Shown here: one piece after another, positions 43,151 through 50,793 of the stretch
Position numbering within the stretch: position 1 is the first letter of the stretch
Layout of the letters: each line of letters starts with the position of its first letter
Assembly: GCA_964571195.1 (NCBI GenBank)
Contig: CAZNAD010000001.1
Location: 248,001-312,000 of the forward strand
Direction: 5' to 3'
DNA from: PALSA-1006 sp964571195
GTDB taxonomy: Bacteria; Pseudomonadota; Gammaproteobacteria; Burkholderiales; Gallionellaceae
DNA length: 64,000 bases
Notes under the pieces: generated by a model
The model's database searches: none
Seen by the model: only the letters and a program-made list of their open reading frames with translations
What the model was told of the DNA's origin: nothing
Translations under genes and position numbers: made by a program

Positions 43151-43669
43151 ATAGCACAAGATAAATCACAGCGCATGAATGAGCAGATCACGGCACCCCA
43201 AGTGAGGCTCATCGGCGCGGAAGGCGAGCAGCTTGGAATCGTGGCGGTTGCGGAAGCACTGCGTTTGGCTGATGAGGCAGAACTGGATCTGGTGGAGATC
43301 GCGCCTTTGGCGGAACCTCCGGTTTGCCGCATCATGGATATCGGCAAGTTCAAATATGCCGAAGCCAAGAAACAGCATGAAGCGAAACTCAAGCAGAAAC
43401 AGGTGCAGATCAAAGAGATCAAGTTCCGCCCGGGCACGGATGAGGGGGACTACAACATCAAGTTGCGTAACCTGATCAAGTTTCTGGCCGATGGCGACAA
43501 GACCAAGATCACTTTGCGTTTTCGCGGGCGAGAGATCGCCCATCAGCAGATCGGTATGCAACTGTTGGAGCGGGTGAAGCAGGATCTGTTGGAGCACGGT
43601 GTGGTCGAGCAGTTTCCCAAGATGGAAGGCCGTCAGATGGTGATGGTGCTGAGTCCGAAGAAGAAATAA
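43151..43669 (+). CDS. infC: Translation initiation factor IF-3, probable ATA start
   Basis: IF-3 keeps subunits apart and checks the start codon. The product (172 residues from the ATA at 43151) matches IF-3: QVRLIGAEGEQLGIVAVAEAL, DLVEIAPLAEPPVCRIMDIGKF, KEIKFRPGTDEGDYNIKLRNL. GGAG at 43139-43142 is 8 bases before the ATA; an ATT at 43145 is too close to it. The first ATG (43175) lacks a ribosome site and would cut the usual N-terminus. Rare starts (AUU in E. coli) let IF-3 repress its own mRNA, and ATA would do the same. Confidence 0.93.
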   Translation: MAQDKSQRMNEQITAPQVRLIGAEGEQLGIVAVAEALRLADEAELDLVEIAPLAEPPVCRIMDIGKFKYAEAKKQHEAKLKQKQVQIKEIKFRPGTDEGDYNIKLRNLIKFLADGDKTKITLRFRGREIAHQQIGMQLLERVKQDLLEHGVVEQFPKMEGRQMVMVLSPKKK

Positions 43670-43797
43670 TTTTTACCGTGTCAGATAAGGGACTGGCTGG
43701 CGCGGTGTAGCAGTGATCAGTCCCATACAAGTGGTTCCGGGTTTTCAAGTGTCTCTGCCAGAGACCTCCCGGCGTCATCAAATAAAATGGAGTCGTT
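43670..43797 (+). promoter_or_regulatory. Leader of rpmI with two hairpins
   Basis: The 128-base gap between infC and rpmI holds two inverted repeats: GGGACTG at 43689-43695 with CAGTCCC at 43718-43724, and GTCTCT at 43751-43756 with AGAGAC at 43760-43765. In E. coli L20 represses rpmI-rplT through an upstream mRNA structure. These hairpins could be that regulatory leader. No L20-site consensus was checked. Confidence 0.4.
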
Positions 43798-43995
43798 ATG
43801 CCAAAGATGAAAACCAAGAGCGGTGCGAAGAAACGCTTCGTCGTCCGCGCCGGTGGCAGCATCAAGCGCGGTCAAGCGTTCAAGCGCCACATCCTTACCA
43901 AAAAAACCACCAAGAACAAGCGTCAACTGCGTGGCTCGACTGGTGTCCATGAAACCAACACGGCGTCCGTGCGCGCCATGATGCCCTACGCTTAA
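43798..43995 (+). CDS. rpmI: 50S ribosomal protein L35
   Basis: A 65-residue very basic protein: MPKMKTKSGAKKRFVVRAGGS, KRGQAFKRHILTKKTTKNKR and a C-terminal RAMMPYA. It matches L35 in length and sequence. A GGAG site precedes the ATG; rplT starts 12 bases after the stop. Confidence 0.97.
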   Translation: MPKMKTKSGAKKRFVVRAGGSIKRGQAFKRHILTKKTTKNKRQLRGSTGVHETNTASVRAMMPYA

Positions 43996-44007
43996 GGAGT
44001 ATAGAGA

Positions 44008-44367
44008 ATGCCAAGAGTCAAACGTGGTGTAACGGCGCGCGCGCGCCACAAGAGTGTTCTGGCGAAAGCCAAGGGTTACCGCGGTCGCCGCAAGAACGTT
44101 TACCGCATCGCCAAAGAAGCGGTGATGAAAGCCGGGCAATATGCCTACCGTGACCGTCGCCAAAGGAAGCGTCAGTTCCGTACGCTGTGGATCGCGCGTA
44201 TCAATGCGGCCGCGCGTGAGCAAGGTCTGGCCTATAGCGTGTTCATGAACGGATTGAAGAAGGCTGCAATTGAGATCGACCGCAAGGTATTGGCCGATCT
44301 GGCCGTGTTCGACAAAGCTGCCTTTGCGCAGATCGTCGCACAAGCCAAAGCCAGCCTCGGCGCGTAA
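44008..44367 (+). CDS. rplT: 50S ribosomal protein L20
   Basis: A 119-residue protein opening MPRVKRGVTARARHKSVLAKA and GYRGRRKNVYRIAKEAVMKAG, with RDRRQRKRQFRTLWIARINAA, the classic L20 sequence. In E. coli it is also the repressor of its own operon. A strong terminator follows before pheS. Confidence 0.97.
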   Translation: MPRVKRGVTARARHKSVLAKAKGYRGRRKNVYRIAKEAVMKAGQYAYRDRRQRKRQFRTLWIARINAAAREQGLAYSVFMNGLKKAAIEIDRKVLADLAVFDKAAFAQIVAQAKASLGA

Positions 44368-44381
44368 ATCGTAAGCAGTGT

Positions 44382-44409
44382 AAAAAAGGAGGCGTGAGCC
44401 TCCTTTTTT
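44382..44409 (+). terminator. Terminator or attenuator between rplT and pheS
   Basis: A 12-bp stem AAAAAAGGAGGC/GCCTCCTTTTTT with loop GTGA. It is only 17 bases before the pheS start, so pheS depends on read-through or regulated antitermination. No Phe-rich leader peptide is visible. Confidence 0.85.
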
Positions 44410-44426
44410 GTTTGTGGGATGTGACG

Positions 44427-45437
44427 ATGCAAGAACTACAACAGATACTCGATGACGCGCTGCGTAGCTTTGCCGCGACAGATGATGCGGCGGAGCTGGA
44501 GAACGCCAAAGCACGTTATCTGGGCAAGGAAGGCAGCCTGACCGGTTTGCTGAAAGGCCTGGGTAAGCTTTCCTCCGAAGAGCGTCCGGCAGCGGGCGCG
44601 CGCATCAATCAAGTGAAGCAGCAGATCGAGGCGGCGCTGAATGCTCGGCGCGAGGTGATCCAGCAGCAGGCGCTGAATGCCAAGCTGGCAGGGGAATCGC
44701 TCGATGTGACCTTGCCGGGGCGCGGCACGGGTGCGGGCGGGCTGCATCCGGTCACGCGCACGCTGGAGCGTATCGAGACCCTGTTCCATTCCATCGGTTA
44801 TGCTGTGGCAGAAGGCCCGGAGATCGAAAACGATTTCTACAATTTCACCGCGCTGAACATCCCGGAAGACCATCCGGCACGCGCTATGCACGACACCTTC
44901 TACATCGACGAGCAGCATGTGCTGCGTACACATACTTCGCCGATACAGATCCGCTACATGCAGGCGCATGTGGAGAAGTACAAACATCTGGCGGCGATGC
45001 CGGATATCCGCATCATCGCGCCGGGGCGCGTCTATCGCGTGGACTCCGACGCTACACATTCGCCAATGTTCCACCAGGTCGAAGGCTTGTGGGTGGGTGA
45101 ACGCGTGAGCTTCGCCGACCTTAAAGGGGTGATCGCCGATTTTCTACAGAACTATTTCGAGACTGCGGACATGCAGGTGCGTTTTCGTCCGTCGTTCTTC
45201 CCGTTCACCGAGCCGTCAGCTGAGATGGATATGAGCTGGAAGGGCGGCTGGCTAGAGATCGGCGGTTGCGGCATGGTGCACCCGAATGTGCTCAAACATG
45301 TCGGTATCGACAGCGAAAAATACATCGGCTTCGCCTTCGGTATGGGTGTGGAGCGTTTGGCCATGCTGCGCTACGGGGTGAACGATTTGCGTCTGTTCTT
45401 TGAGAGCGACGTGCAATTCCTGAAACAATTCAACTGA
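44427..45437 (+). CDS. pheS: Phenylalanyl-tRNA synthetase alpha subunit
   Basis: The 336-residue alpha chain has an N-terminal coiled coil (residues ~1-90), then TLPGRGTGAGGLHPVTRTLERI, motif 1, motif 2 around VYRVDSDATHSPMFHQVEGLWV, and motif 3 with FAFGMGVERLAMLRYGV. The FRPSFFPFTEPS segment lines the Phe pocket. The ATG start is preferred over a frame extending into the terminator. It lacks a good ribosome site. pheT follows after one base. Confidence 0.96.
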   Translation: MQELQQILDDALRSFAATDDAAELENAKARYLGKEGSLTGLLKGLGKLSSEERPAAGARINQVKQQIEAALNARREVIQQQALNAKLAGESLDVTLPGRGTGAGGLHPVTRTLERIETLFHSIGYAVAEGPEIENDFYNFTALNIPEDHPARAMHDTFYIDEQHVLRTHTSPIQIRYMQAHVEKYKHLAAMPDIRIIAPGRVYRVDSDATHSPMFHQVEGLWVGERVSFADLKGVIADFLQNYFETADMQVRFRPSFFPFTEPSAEMDMSWKGGWLEIGGCGMVHPNVLKHVGIDSEKYIGFAFGMGVERLAMLRYGVNDLRLFFESDVQFLKQFN

Positions 45438-45438
45438 T

Positions 45439-47793
45439 ATGAAATTCTCCGAATCCTGGTTGCGTACTTTCGTGAATCCATCGCTGTCCAGCGAGGAGTT
45501 GTCGCATCTGTTGACCATGGCTGGCCTCGAAGTGGAGGAGATGGTAGGGGTTGCCCCTGCCTTCGACAAAGTGGTCGTGGCGCAGGTGCTGAGCAAAGAA
45601 AAACATCCCGATGCAGACCGCCTGAATCTGCTCAGTGTCGATGTCGGGCAGGCAGAGCCGCTCGCCATCGTGTGCGGTGCGCAGAACGTGACTGTGGGCA
45701 TGAAAGCGCCGTGTGCGCTGGTCGGTGCTAAATTGCCCGGCATCGAGATCAAACAAGCCAAGGTGCGCGGCATCGCTTCCTTCGGCATGATGTGTTCGGC
45801 CAAGGAACTCGGTCTGGCGGAGGAGAGCGACGGCCTGATGGTGTTGGATGCGGATGCGCGGGTCGGGCAGAGTATCCGCGACCATCTTGATCTGGACGAT
45901 AAATTATTCACGCTCAAACTCACCCCCAATCGTTGTGATTGCCTTTCGCTGTACGGCATCGCGCGTGAAGTATCTGCACTGACCGGGGAGCCGCTACAAC
46001 ACGTATTGCCGGCCGGTTTCAAATCGGGTGCGGGTCTGGGGTGCAAAGTCGCGGTTACGGCAGCGGCGGCCTGCCCGCGCTACATCGGCAGCGTCATCAA
46101 GGGGGTTGATGCCAAAGCGAGCACGCCGGCCTGGATGGTGCAACGTCTGGAGCGTTGTGGTCTGCGCAGCATCAGCGCACTGGTGGATGTCACCAATTAC
46201 GTGTTGCTGGAACTGGGACAGCCTTTGCACGCATTCGACCTGAACAAACTGAGCGGTGATATCGAGGTGCGTTTTGCACGTGCCGGAGAGAAACTGAAGC
46301 TACTGAACGAGCAGACCGTGGATTTGCAGGAAGACATGCTGGTAATCGCCGACGGCAAACACCCTGTGGCATTGGCTGGCGTGATGGGTGGTGCGGATAG
46401 CGCAGTGGACGATACGACTACCGACATCTTTCTGGAAAGTGCATTTTTTGCTCCCAGCGTGATCGTGGGCAAATCGCGCCGTATCGGTTTTGCTTCCGAT
46501 TCATCCTATCGTTTCGAGCGCGGTGTGGATTTTGCCGCCACGCAAGTGGCGCTGGAGCGGGCGACGGAATTGATTCTTGATATCTGCGGCGGACAGATCG
46601 AGTCGGTGACCGAGGTCTCGGGAGATCTGCCTGCGCGTCCGCCGGTGAAATTGCGCACCGCGCGGGTATTGCGCGTGCTTGGTATCAGTCTGGCTGCGGA
46701 TGAGATCGCGCAGATATTGAAACGGCTCGGCATGGTATTCCAGCAGCAGGGTGATGAATTCCTGGTAACACCCCCCAGTTACCGTTTCGATATCGTCATC
46801 GAAGAGGATCTGATCGAAGAGGTCGCGCGTGTTCATGGCTACGAAAAGATACAGCCCGCGCCGATACAGGCCCGGATGAGCATATTGCCATTACAGGAAG
46901 GGCAACGCCCCTTGAGCAAGCTGCGTCAGGTTATGGTGCAGCGCGATTATCAGGAAACCATCAACTATGCTTTTGTTGAGGCTGATTGGGAGCGGGATCT
47001 GTGCGGGAACGCGACACCTGTCGTGCTGAAGAATCCTATCGCCAGCCAGATGAGTGTGATGCGCAGCAGTTTGCTGGGGGGGCTGCTGGGGGCATTACGC
47101 GTCAATCTGGCACGGAAACAGTCACGTGTGCGCCTGTTCGAGATTGGTGGCTGTTTTGCGCGTGGGGAGCAGGGTTATGTGCAGCATGAGCGTCTGGCCG
47201 GGCTGGCATACGGGACGGTTTGTTCCGAACAATGGGGTGAGATTGCACGTGAGGTCGATTTTTACGATGTGAAGGGCGATGTCGAAGTCTTGTTCGCGCC
47301 GTACGGACTGACCTTCGAGGCGGTCTCCCACCCGGCTTCGCATCCGGGGCGTTCGGCACATATCCTGCTGGATGGCAGGGTGGTCGGCTGGATAGGTGAG
47401 TTACATCCCCAGTGGCAACAGCGCTACGATCTGCCACAGGCTGCGGTCTGGTTCGAGGTCGAGCTGGGGGCGCTGCTGGGACGCAATGTTCCGGTGTTTA
47501 GTGAAGTATCGAAACTGCCGCCAGTGCGCAGAGATCTGGCGGTGGTGGTAGATGAAAACATCGCCGTACAAGACTTATTGGAGCCATTGCGTAGCGCTAA
47601 AGTGGCATACGTGGTGGACGTGGGATTGTTCGACGTGTACCGTGGAAAAGGTGTCGAGGAAGGTAAAAAAAGCCTTGCTTTCCGAGTGTTATTGCAAGAT
47701 ACTCAAAAAACTCTGACAGAAACCGAGATTGAACAAAGCATCGCGCAGCTGGTGGCGATATTGCAACAGCATGGAGCGCAGATGCGTGCTTGA
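45439..47793 (+). CDS. pheT: Phenylalanyl-tRNA synthetase beta subunit
   Basis: The 784-residue beta chain has a tRNA-binding EMAP-like domain near residues 40-150 (VVVAQVLSKEKHPDADRLNL), the B3/B4 editing domain, the B5 DNA-binding-like domain, a catalytically inactive core, and the C-terminal FDX-ACB domain (FSEVSKLPPVRRDLAVVVDEN). It pairs with PheS as an alpha2-beta2 tetramer. Length is near E. coli PheT (795). ihfA follows, as in E. coli pheST-ihfA. Confidence 0.97.
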   Translation: MKFSESWLRTFVNPSLSSEELSHLLTMAGLEVEEMVGVAPAFDKVVVAQVLSKEKHPDADRLNLLSVDVGQAEPLAIVCGAQNVTVGMKAPCALVGAKLPGIEIKQAKVRGIASFGMMCSAKELGLAEESDGLMVLDADARVGQSIRDHLDLDDKLFTLKLTPNRCDCLSLYGIAREVSALTGEPLQHVLPAGFKSGAGLGCKVAVTAAAACPRYIGSVIKGVDAKASTPAWMVQRLERCGLRSISALVDVTNYVLLELGQPLHAFDLNKLSGDIEVRFARAGEKLKLLNEQTVDLQEDMLVIADGKHPVALAGVMGGADSAVDDTTTDIFLESAFFAPSVIVGKSRRIGFASDSSYRFERGVDFAATQVALERATELILDICGGQIESVTEVSGDLPARPPVKLRTARVLRVLGISLAADEIAQILKRLGMVFQQQGDEFLVTPPSYRFDIVIEEDLIEEVARVHGYEKIQPAPIQARMSILPLQEGQRPLSKLRQVMVQRDYQETINYAFVEADWERDLCGNATPVVLKNPIASQMSVMRSSLLGGLLGALRVNLARKQSRVRLFEIGGCFARGEQGYVQHERLAGLAYGTVCSEQWGEIAREVDFYDVKGDVEVLFAPYGLTFEAVSHPASHPGRSAHILLDGRVVGWIGELHPQWQQRYDLPQAAVWFEVELGALLGRNVPVFSEVSKLPPVRRDLAVVVDENIAVQDLLEPLRSAKVAYVVDVGLFDVYRGKGVEEGKKSLAFRVLLQDTQKTLTETEIEQSIAQLVAILQQHGAQMRA

Positions 47794-47804
47794 GGGGGAA
47801 GTGA

Positions 47805-48113
47805 ATGACGACGTTAACCAAGGCCGAACTGGCCGATCTGTTGTTTGAAAAAGTGGGTTTGAACAAGCGCGAAGCCAAAGACATGGTGGAAGCGTTCTTC
47901 GAAGAAATTCGTATACAGCTGGAGGCGGGCGAGAGTGTCAAGCTTTCCGGCTTCGGTAATTTCCAGTTGCGCGACAAACCGCAGCGACCGGGGCGCAATC
48001 CCAAGACCGGCGAAGAGATCCCTATCACGGCACGCCGTGTGGTCACGTTCCATCCCAGCCAAAAGCTGAAGAGCATGGTAGAGAAGACCTATCATGGAAC
48101 AACACGTTCCTAA
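47805..48113 (+). CDS. ihfA: Integration host factor subunit alpha
   Basis: A 102-residue HU/IHF-family protein. LTKAELADLLFEKVGLNKREAKDMVEAFFEEI is the IHF-alpha start, and GFGNFQLRDKPQRPGRNPKTGEEIPI carries the DNA-intercalating Pro of the beta arm. Position after pheT is the conserved one. It overlaps the merR gene by 20 bases. Confidence 0.95.
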   Translation: MTTLTKAELADLLFEKVGLNKREAKDMVEAFFEEIRIQLEAGESVKLSGFGNFQLRDKPQRPGRNPKTGEEIPITARRVVTFHPSQKLKSMVEKTYHGTTRS

Positions 48114-48465
48114 TTCCGCACTGCCTCCCATCCCAGCCAAACGCTATTTCACCATCGGTGAAGTCAGCGAATTGTGCGGGGTGAAGGCGCATGTCCTGCG
48201 TTATTGGGAGCAGGAGTTCACCCAACTCAAACCGGTCAAACGCGGCGGCAATCGTCGCTACTACCAGCACCACGAGGTGTTGCTTATCCGCCGTATCCGC
48301 CAGTTGTTGTACGAGGACGGTTTTACCATCAGCGGTGCACGCAGCCGTCTGGATCAGCAAGTCACCAAGCAGGCCGAGCCGCTTCCGGTCGAGGTGAAAG
48401 CCTCTTTGGATAGCATCGGGCTGCGGCGCGAGATACAAGACGTTCTTACCCTGTTGCGGGCGTGA
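48094..48465 (+). CDS. MerR-family transcriptional regulator
   Basis: A 123-residue protein with the MerR winged helix-turn-helix: YFTIGEVSELCGVKAHVLRYWEQEF, then LKPVKRGGNRRYYQHHEVLLIRRIRQLLYEDGFTI. There are no C-terminal metal-binding cysteines, so the ligand is unknown. It is short for the family but includes the linker helix. It starts inside ihfA (20-base overlap) and is the usual neighbour of ihfA and tRNA-Pro in this group. Confidence 0.92.
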   Translation: MEQHVPNSALPPIPAKRYFTIGEVSELCGVKAHVLRYWEQEFTQLKPVKRGGNRRYYQHHEVLLIRRIRQLLYEDGFTISGARSRLDQQVTKQAEPLPVEVKASLDSIGLRREIQDVLTLLRA

Positions 48466-48492
48466 TACCGTGCTCGCGCGAGCTGCAAAATC

Positions 48493-48521
48493 TGTTCAAT
48501 GGATATCCGCTCTGCTATAAT
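48493..48521 (+). promoter_or_regulatory. Promoter of tRNA-Pro
   Basis: A perfect TATAAT at 48516-48521 followed by CCGCGCC, 9 bases before the tRNA. The -35 (TGTTCA, 17-base spacing) is weak. Confidence 0.6.
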
Positions 48522-48530
48522 CCGCGCCTT

Positions 48531-48607
<77 letters not shown>

Positions 48608-48614
48608 GAACGAC

Positions 48615-48648
48615 AAAGACTTACACCATCACGGCGTAAGTCTTTTTT
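48615..48648 (+). terminator. Terminator of tRNA-Pro
   Basis: A 10-bp stem AAAGACTTAC/GTAAGTCTTT with an 11-base loop, then TTT. It converges on ygjP. Confidence 0.8.
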
Positions 48649-48660
48649 GCTTCTGGGGGC

Positions 48661-49401
48661 TCATTCAGCGATGCCGTGACGGCGCAGTTCGGCCCGGCAT
48701 CGGGCATGATCCGGGCAGACCTTCTCCACCACCCGCCAGAATGAGGCCGAGTGGTTCATTTCGACGAGGTGGGCAAGTTCATGCACCACCACGTAATCGA
48801 TCAGATGCAAAGGCATCTTCACCAATTGCCAATTCAGCCGCACGACACCGCGCGAGGTGCAACTTCCCCATTGGGTGCGTGCGGAAGAGAGCTTCACCTG
48901 TCTTGGGACGACCTGCATGAGCGGCGCATAATGTGCCACACATTCCATGAATACACGTTCGGCCTCAAGCCGATACCATCGGGTGACGGCCTTCTCGATC
49001 ACGGACTCGTCGCTGGTGTCGGTGACATGGAGATATAACTGGTCACCGCGCAATTGCGGCGTCGAGGCGAACAGGGCGGGGATGATGCGCAACGTGAATG
49101 TCTCGCCACGGAAGCTGATGTGCTCACCATCTTGCCAGCGCGGGATAGCGTCTTTCCTGTCTTGCCAACTGCCAAGTTTCTCGATGACCCAGGAGGCTTT
49201 GTCGTGGAGCACAGTGTGCAGCCACTTTTCCGAGGCACGTAACGGCATGCTGACGGTCAAACCGCGATCATCGATACGCAGTCCGATGCTGCGACGTTTG
49301 CCGCTGCGCTTGAGTGTGTAGGTGACGGGCTTGCCGGCCAGCTCGATGCTGCGCTGTTCGGGCGGAGGAGGGGGGGCGGTGCGGCGTAGCCTGCCCAGCA
49401 T
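48661..49401 (-). CDS. YgjP-like zinc metallopeptidase domain protein (DUF45)
   Basis: A 246-residue protein with the zinc motif HELAHLVEMNH at about residues 207-217, i.e. HExxH plus a third His, as in the YgjP/M48-like family. SARTQWGSCTSRGVVRLNW precedes it, a family hallmark. The N-terminus (QRSIELAGKPVTYTLKRSGKRRSIGLRI) is the usual start of the domain. The substrate is not known. The ATG overlaps the plsC stop (TAATG), the last gene of the glyQ-glyS-gmhB-plsC chain. Confidence 0.9.
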   Translation of the reverse strand: MLGRLRRTAPPPPPEQRSIELAGKPVTYTLKRSGKRRSIGLRIDDRGLTVSMPLRASEKWLHTVLHDKASWVIEKLGSWQDRKDAIPRWQDGEHISFRGETFTLRIIPALFASTPQLRGDQLYLHVTDTSDESVIEKAVTRWYRLEAERVFMECVAHYAPLMQVVPRQVKLSSARTQWGSCTSRGVVRLNWQLVKMPLHLIDYVVVHELAHLVEMNHSASFWRVVEKVCPDHARCRAELRRHGIAE

Positions 49402-50105
49402 TATTTCATCCGCTCCATCTCGGTCTCTATCCATGCTTCGACCTGGCGGTTGATCTCGTCCGCTTTGAGTCCGTGCGGGCTGATCGGTTTGCCGATGCTC
49501 ATGGTGATGGTGCCGGGATATTTGAGGAAGGCATTCCGCCCCCAGTGACGACCGGCGTTATGGGCTACAGGAACCACCAGCGCGCCGCTCGATTCGGCCA
49601 GCAGTGCGCCGCCGATCTTGTATTTGCCGCGTGTGCCGTAAGGCATGCGCGTGCCTTCGGGGAAGATCACCACGCAGAATCCTGCGGCGAGACGTTGTTT
49701 GCCCTGTTCCAGCAGCTGTTTGATCGCTTCTTTGCCCTTGCTGCGGTTGATCGCGATCGGACTGGTCAGCGCCAAGCCCCAGCCGAAGAATGGCAGGAAC
49801 AACAGTTCGCGTTTCAGCACCCAAACCTGCGGCGGGAAAATCGTCTGCAAGGCAAAGGTCTCCCACGCGGACTGGTGTTTGCACAACACGATGCAAGGCT
49901 CGCTCGGGATGTTCTCTTTGCCTCTCACCTCCATGCGTATATCGCAGACCACCCGCAGCAGCCACATCATGCTGTAGGCCAGGCCGGAGATGATGCGGTA
50001 ACGGGTTAATGCGCCGAACGGAAAAGTGAACAGCGAGAACGTCGCATAGACCGGCGTCCAGAGCAATTGCAGTGTCAGAAAAGCGAGCGAGCGAAGGAAT
50101 ACCAT
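49401..50105 (-). CDS. plsC: 1-acyl-sn-glycerol-3-phosphate acyltransferase
   Basis: PlsC adds the second acyl chain to lysophosphatidate at the inner membrane. The 234-residue protein has an N-terminal hydrophobic helix, the catalytic H77 in CKHQSAWET (HxxxxE in place of HxxxxD, usual in this subgroup), and FPEGTR at 148-153. It follows gmhB by one base. Lipid A/LPS-related neighbours (gmhB) make an outer-membrane lipid context plausible, but the reaction is general. Confidence 0.93.
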   Translation of the reverse strand: MVFLRSLAFLTLQLLWTPVYATFSLFTFPFGALTRYRIISGLAYSMMWLLRVVCDIRMEVRGKENIPSEPCIVLCKHQSAWETFALQTIFPPQVWVLKRELLFLPFFGWGLALTSPIAINRSKGKEAIKQLLEQGKQRLAAGFCVVIFPEGTRMPYGTRGKYKIGGALLAESSGALVVPVAHNAGRHWGRNAFLKYPGTITMSIGKPISPHGLKADEINRQVEAWIETEMERMK

Positions 50106-50106
50106 A

Positions 50107-50640
50107 TCAGGCGAGCAGATGGCTGACTACCGCTGCCAGGTCGGGGAAAGTCAATGTGCCTTCCGGCAGGCCACCTTTTGCCTGGGTCTTCTTGCCTTTG
50201 CCGGTGAGCACCAGATAAGGTTGTGCGCCGAGCCTTGTGCTGGCCTCTAGGTCACGCAGAGAATCGCCCACCGCCGGTACGCCGTGTAATTCGGTGTTGT
50301 AGCGCTGGGCGATCTCTTCCATCATGCCGCTCTTGGGTTTGCGGCAAGTGCAGTCCGCTTCGCCGGTATGCGGGCAGAAAAACACCGCATCGATGCGCCC
50401 GCCTAGCAGGGCGCATGCCTTGTGCATCTTGTCGTGGATGGCATTGAGAGTGGGCATGTCGAACAGGCCGCGACCGATACCGGATTGATTGGTGGCGACC
50501 ACCACGCGATAGTCCGCCTGGCACAGGCGGGCGATCGCCTCCAGACTGCCGGGAATGGGTTTCCATTCTTCCGGGCTCTTGATGAATTGGTCGGAATCGA
50601 AATTGATGACGCCGTCGCGGTCTAGGATGATGAGTTTCAT
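50107..50640 (-). CDS. gmhB: D-glycero-beta-D-manno-heptose-1,7-bisphosphate 7-phosphatase
   Basis: GmhB removes the 7-phosphate in ADP-heptose synthesis for LPS core. The 177-residue HAD protein has DxD (D7, D9), the VVVATNQSGIGRG motif, and a zinc site C89-x-H91-x5-C97-x-C99 (FFCPHTGEADCTC), typical of GmhB. The ATG at 50640 is chosen over an upstream GTG that falls in the repeat element. It follows glyS at a distance, across the repeat element. Confidence 0.93.
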   Translation of the reverse strand: MKLIILDRDGVINFDSDQFIKSPEEWKPIPGSLEAIARLCQADYRVVVATNQSGIGRGLFDMPTLNAIHDKMHKACALLGGRIDAVFFCPHTGEADCTCRKPKSGMMEEIAQRYNTELHGVPAVGDSLRDLEASTRLGAQPYLVLTGKGKKTQAKGGLPEGTLTFPDLAAVVSHLLA

Positions 50641-50649
50641 AAAAGCTTT

Positions 50650-50779
50650 CACCACAGAGACACGGAGACACAGAGACAGACGAAACCGAACTGCGGGCAG
50701 GGTTTGACTTGATCTGTGTGACGAATCAAATACGAAGATTTCGTTGTCGTTTTTCTCTGTGTCTCTGTGTCTCTGTGGT
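50650..50779. repeat. Intergenic element with GAGACAC-type inverted arms (copy B)
   Basis: Left arm 50650-50678 (tandem GAGACAC units) and right arm 50755-50779 (GTGTCTCT units) are inverted copies. Nearer the centre GACGAAA and TTTCGTTGTC extend the pairing. The arms match those at 5129-5246; the ~75-base core does not. The element separates glyS from gmhB. Confidence 0.75.
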
Positions 50780-50793
50780 TCATGGTTTTGACC

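Noticed and set aside
50650..50779. CRISPR array made of the GAGACAC repeats
   Set aside because: The units are only ~9 bases, in inverted arms, without unique spacers of regular size, and no cas genes are present.
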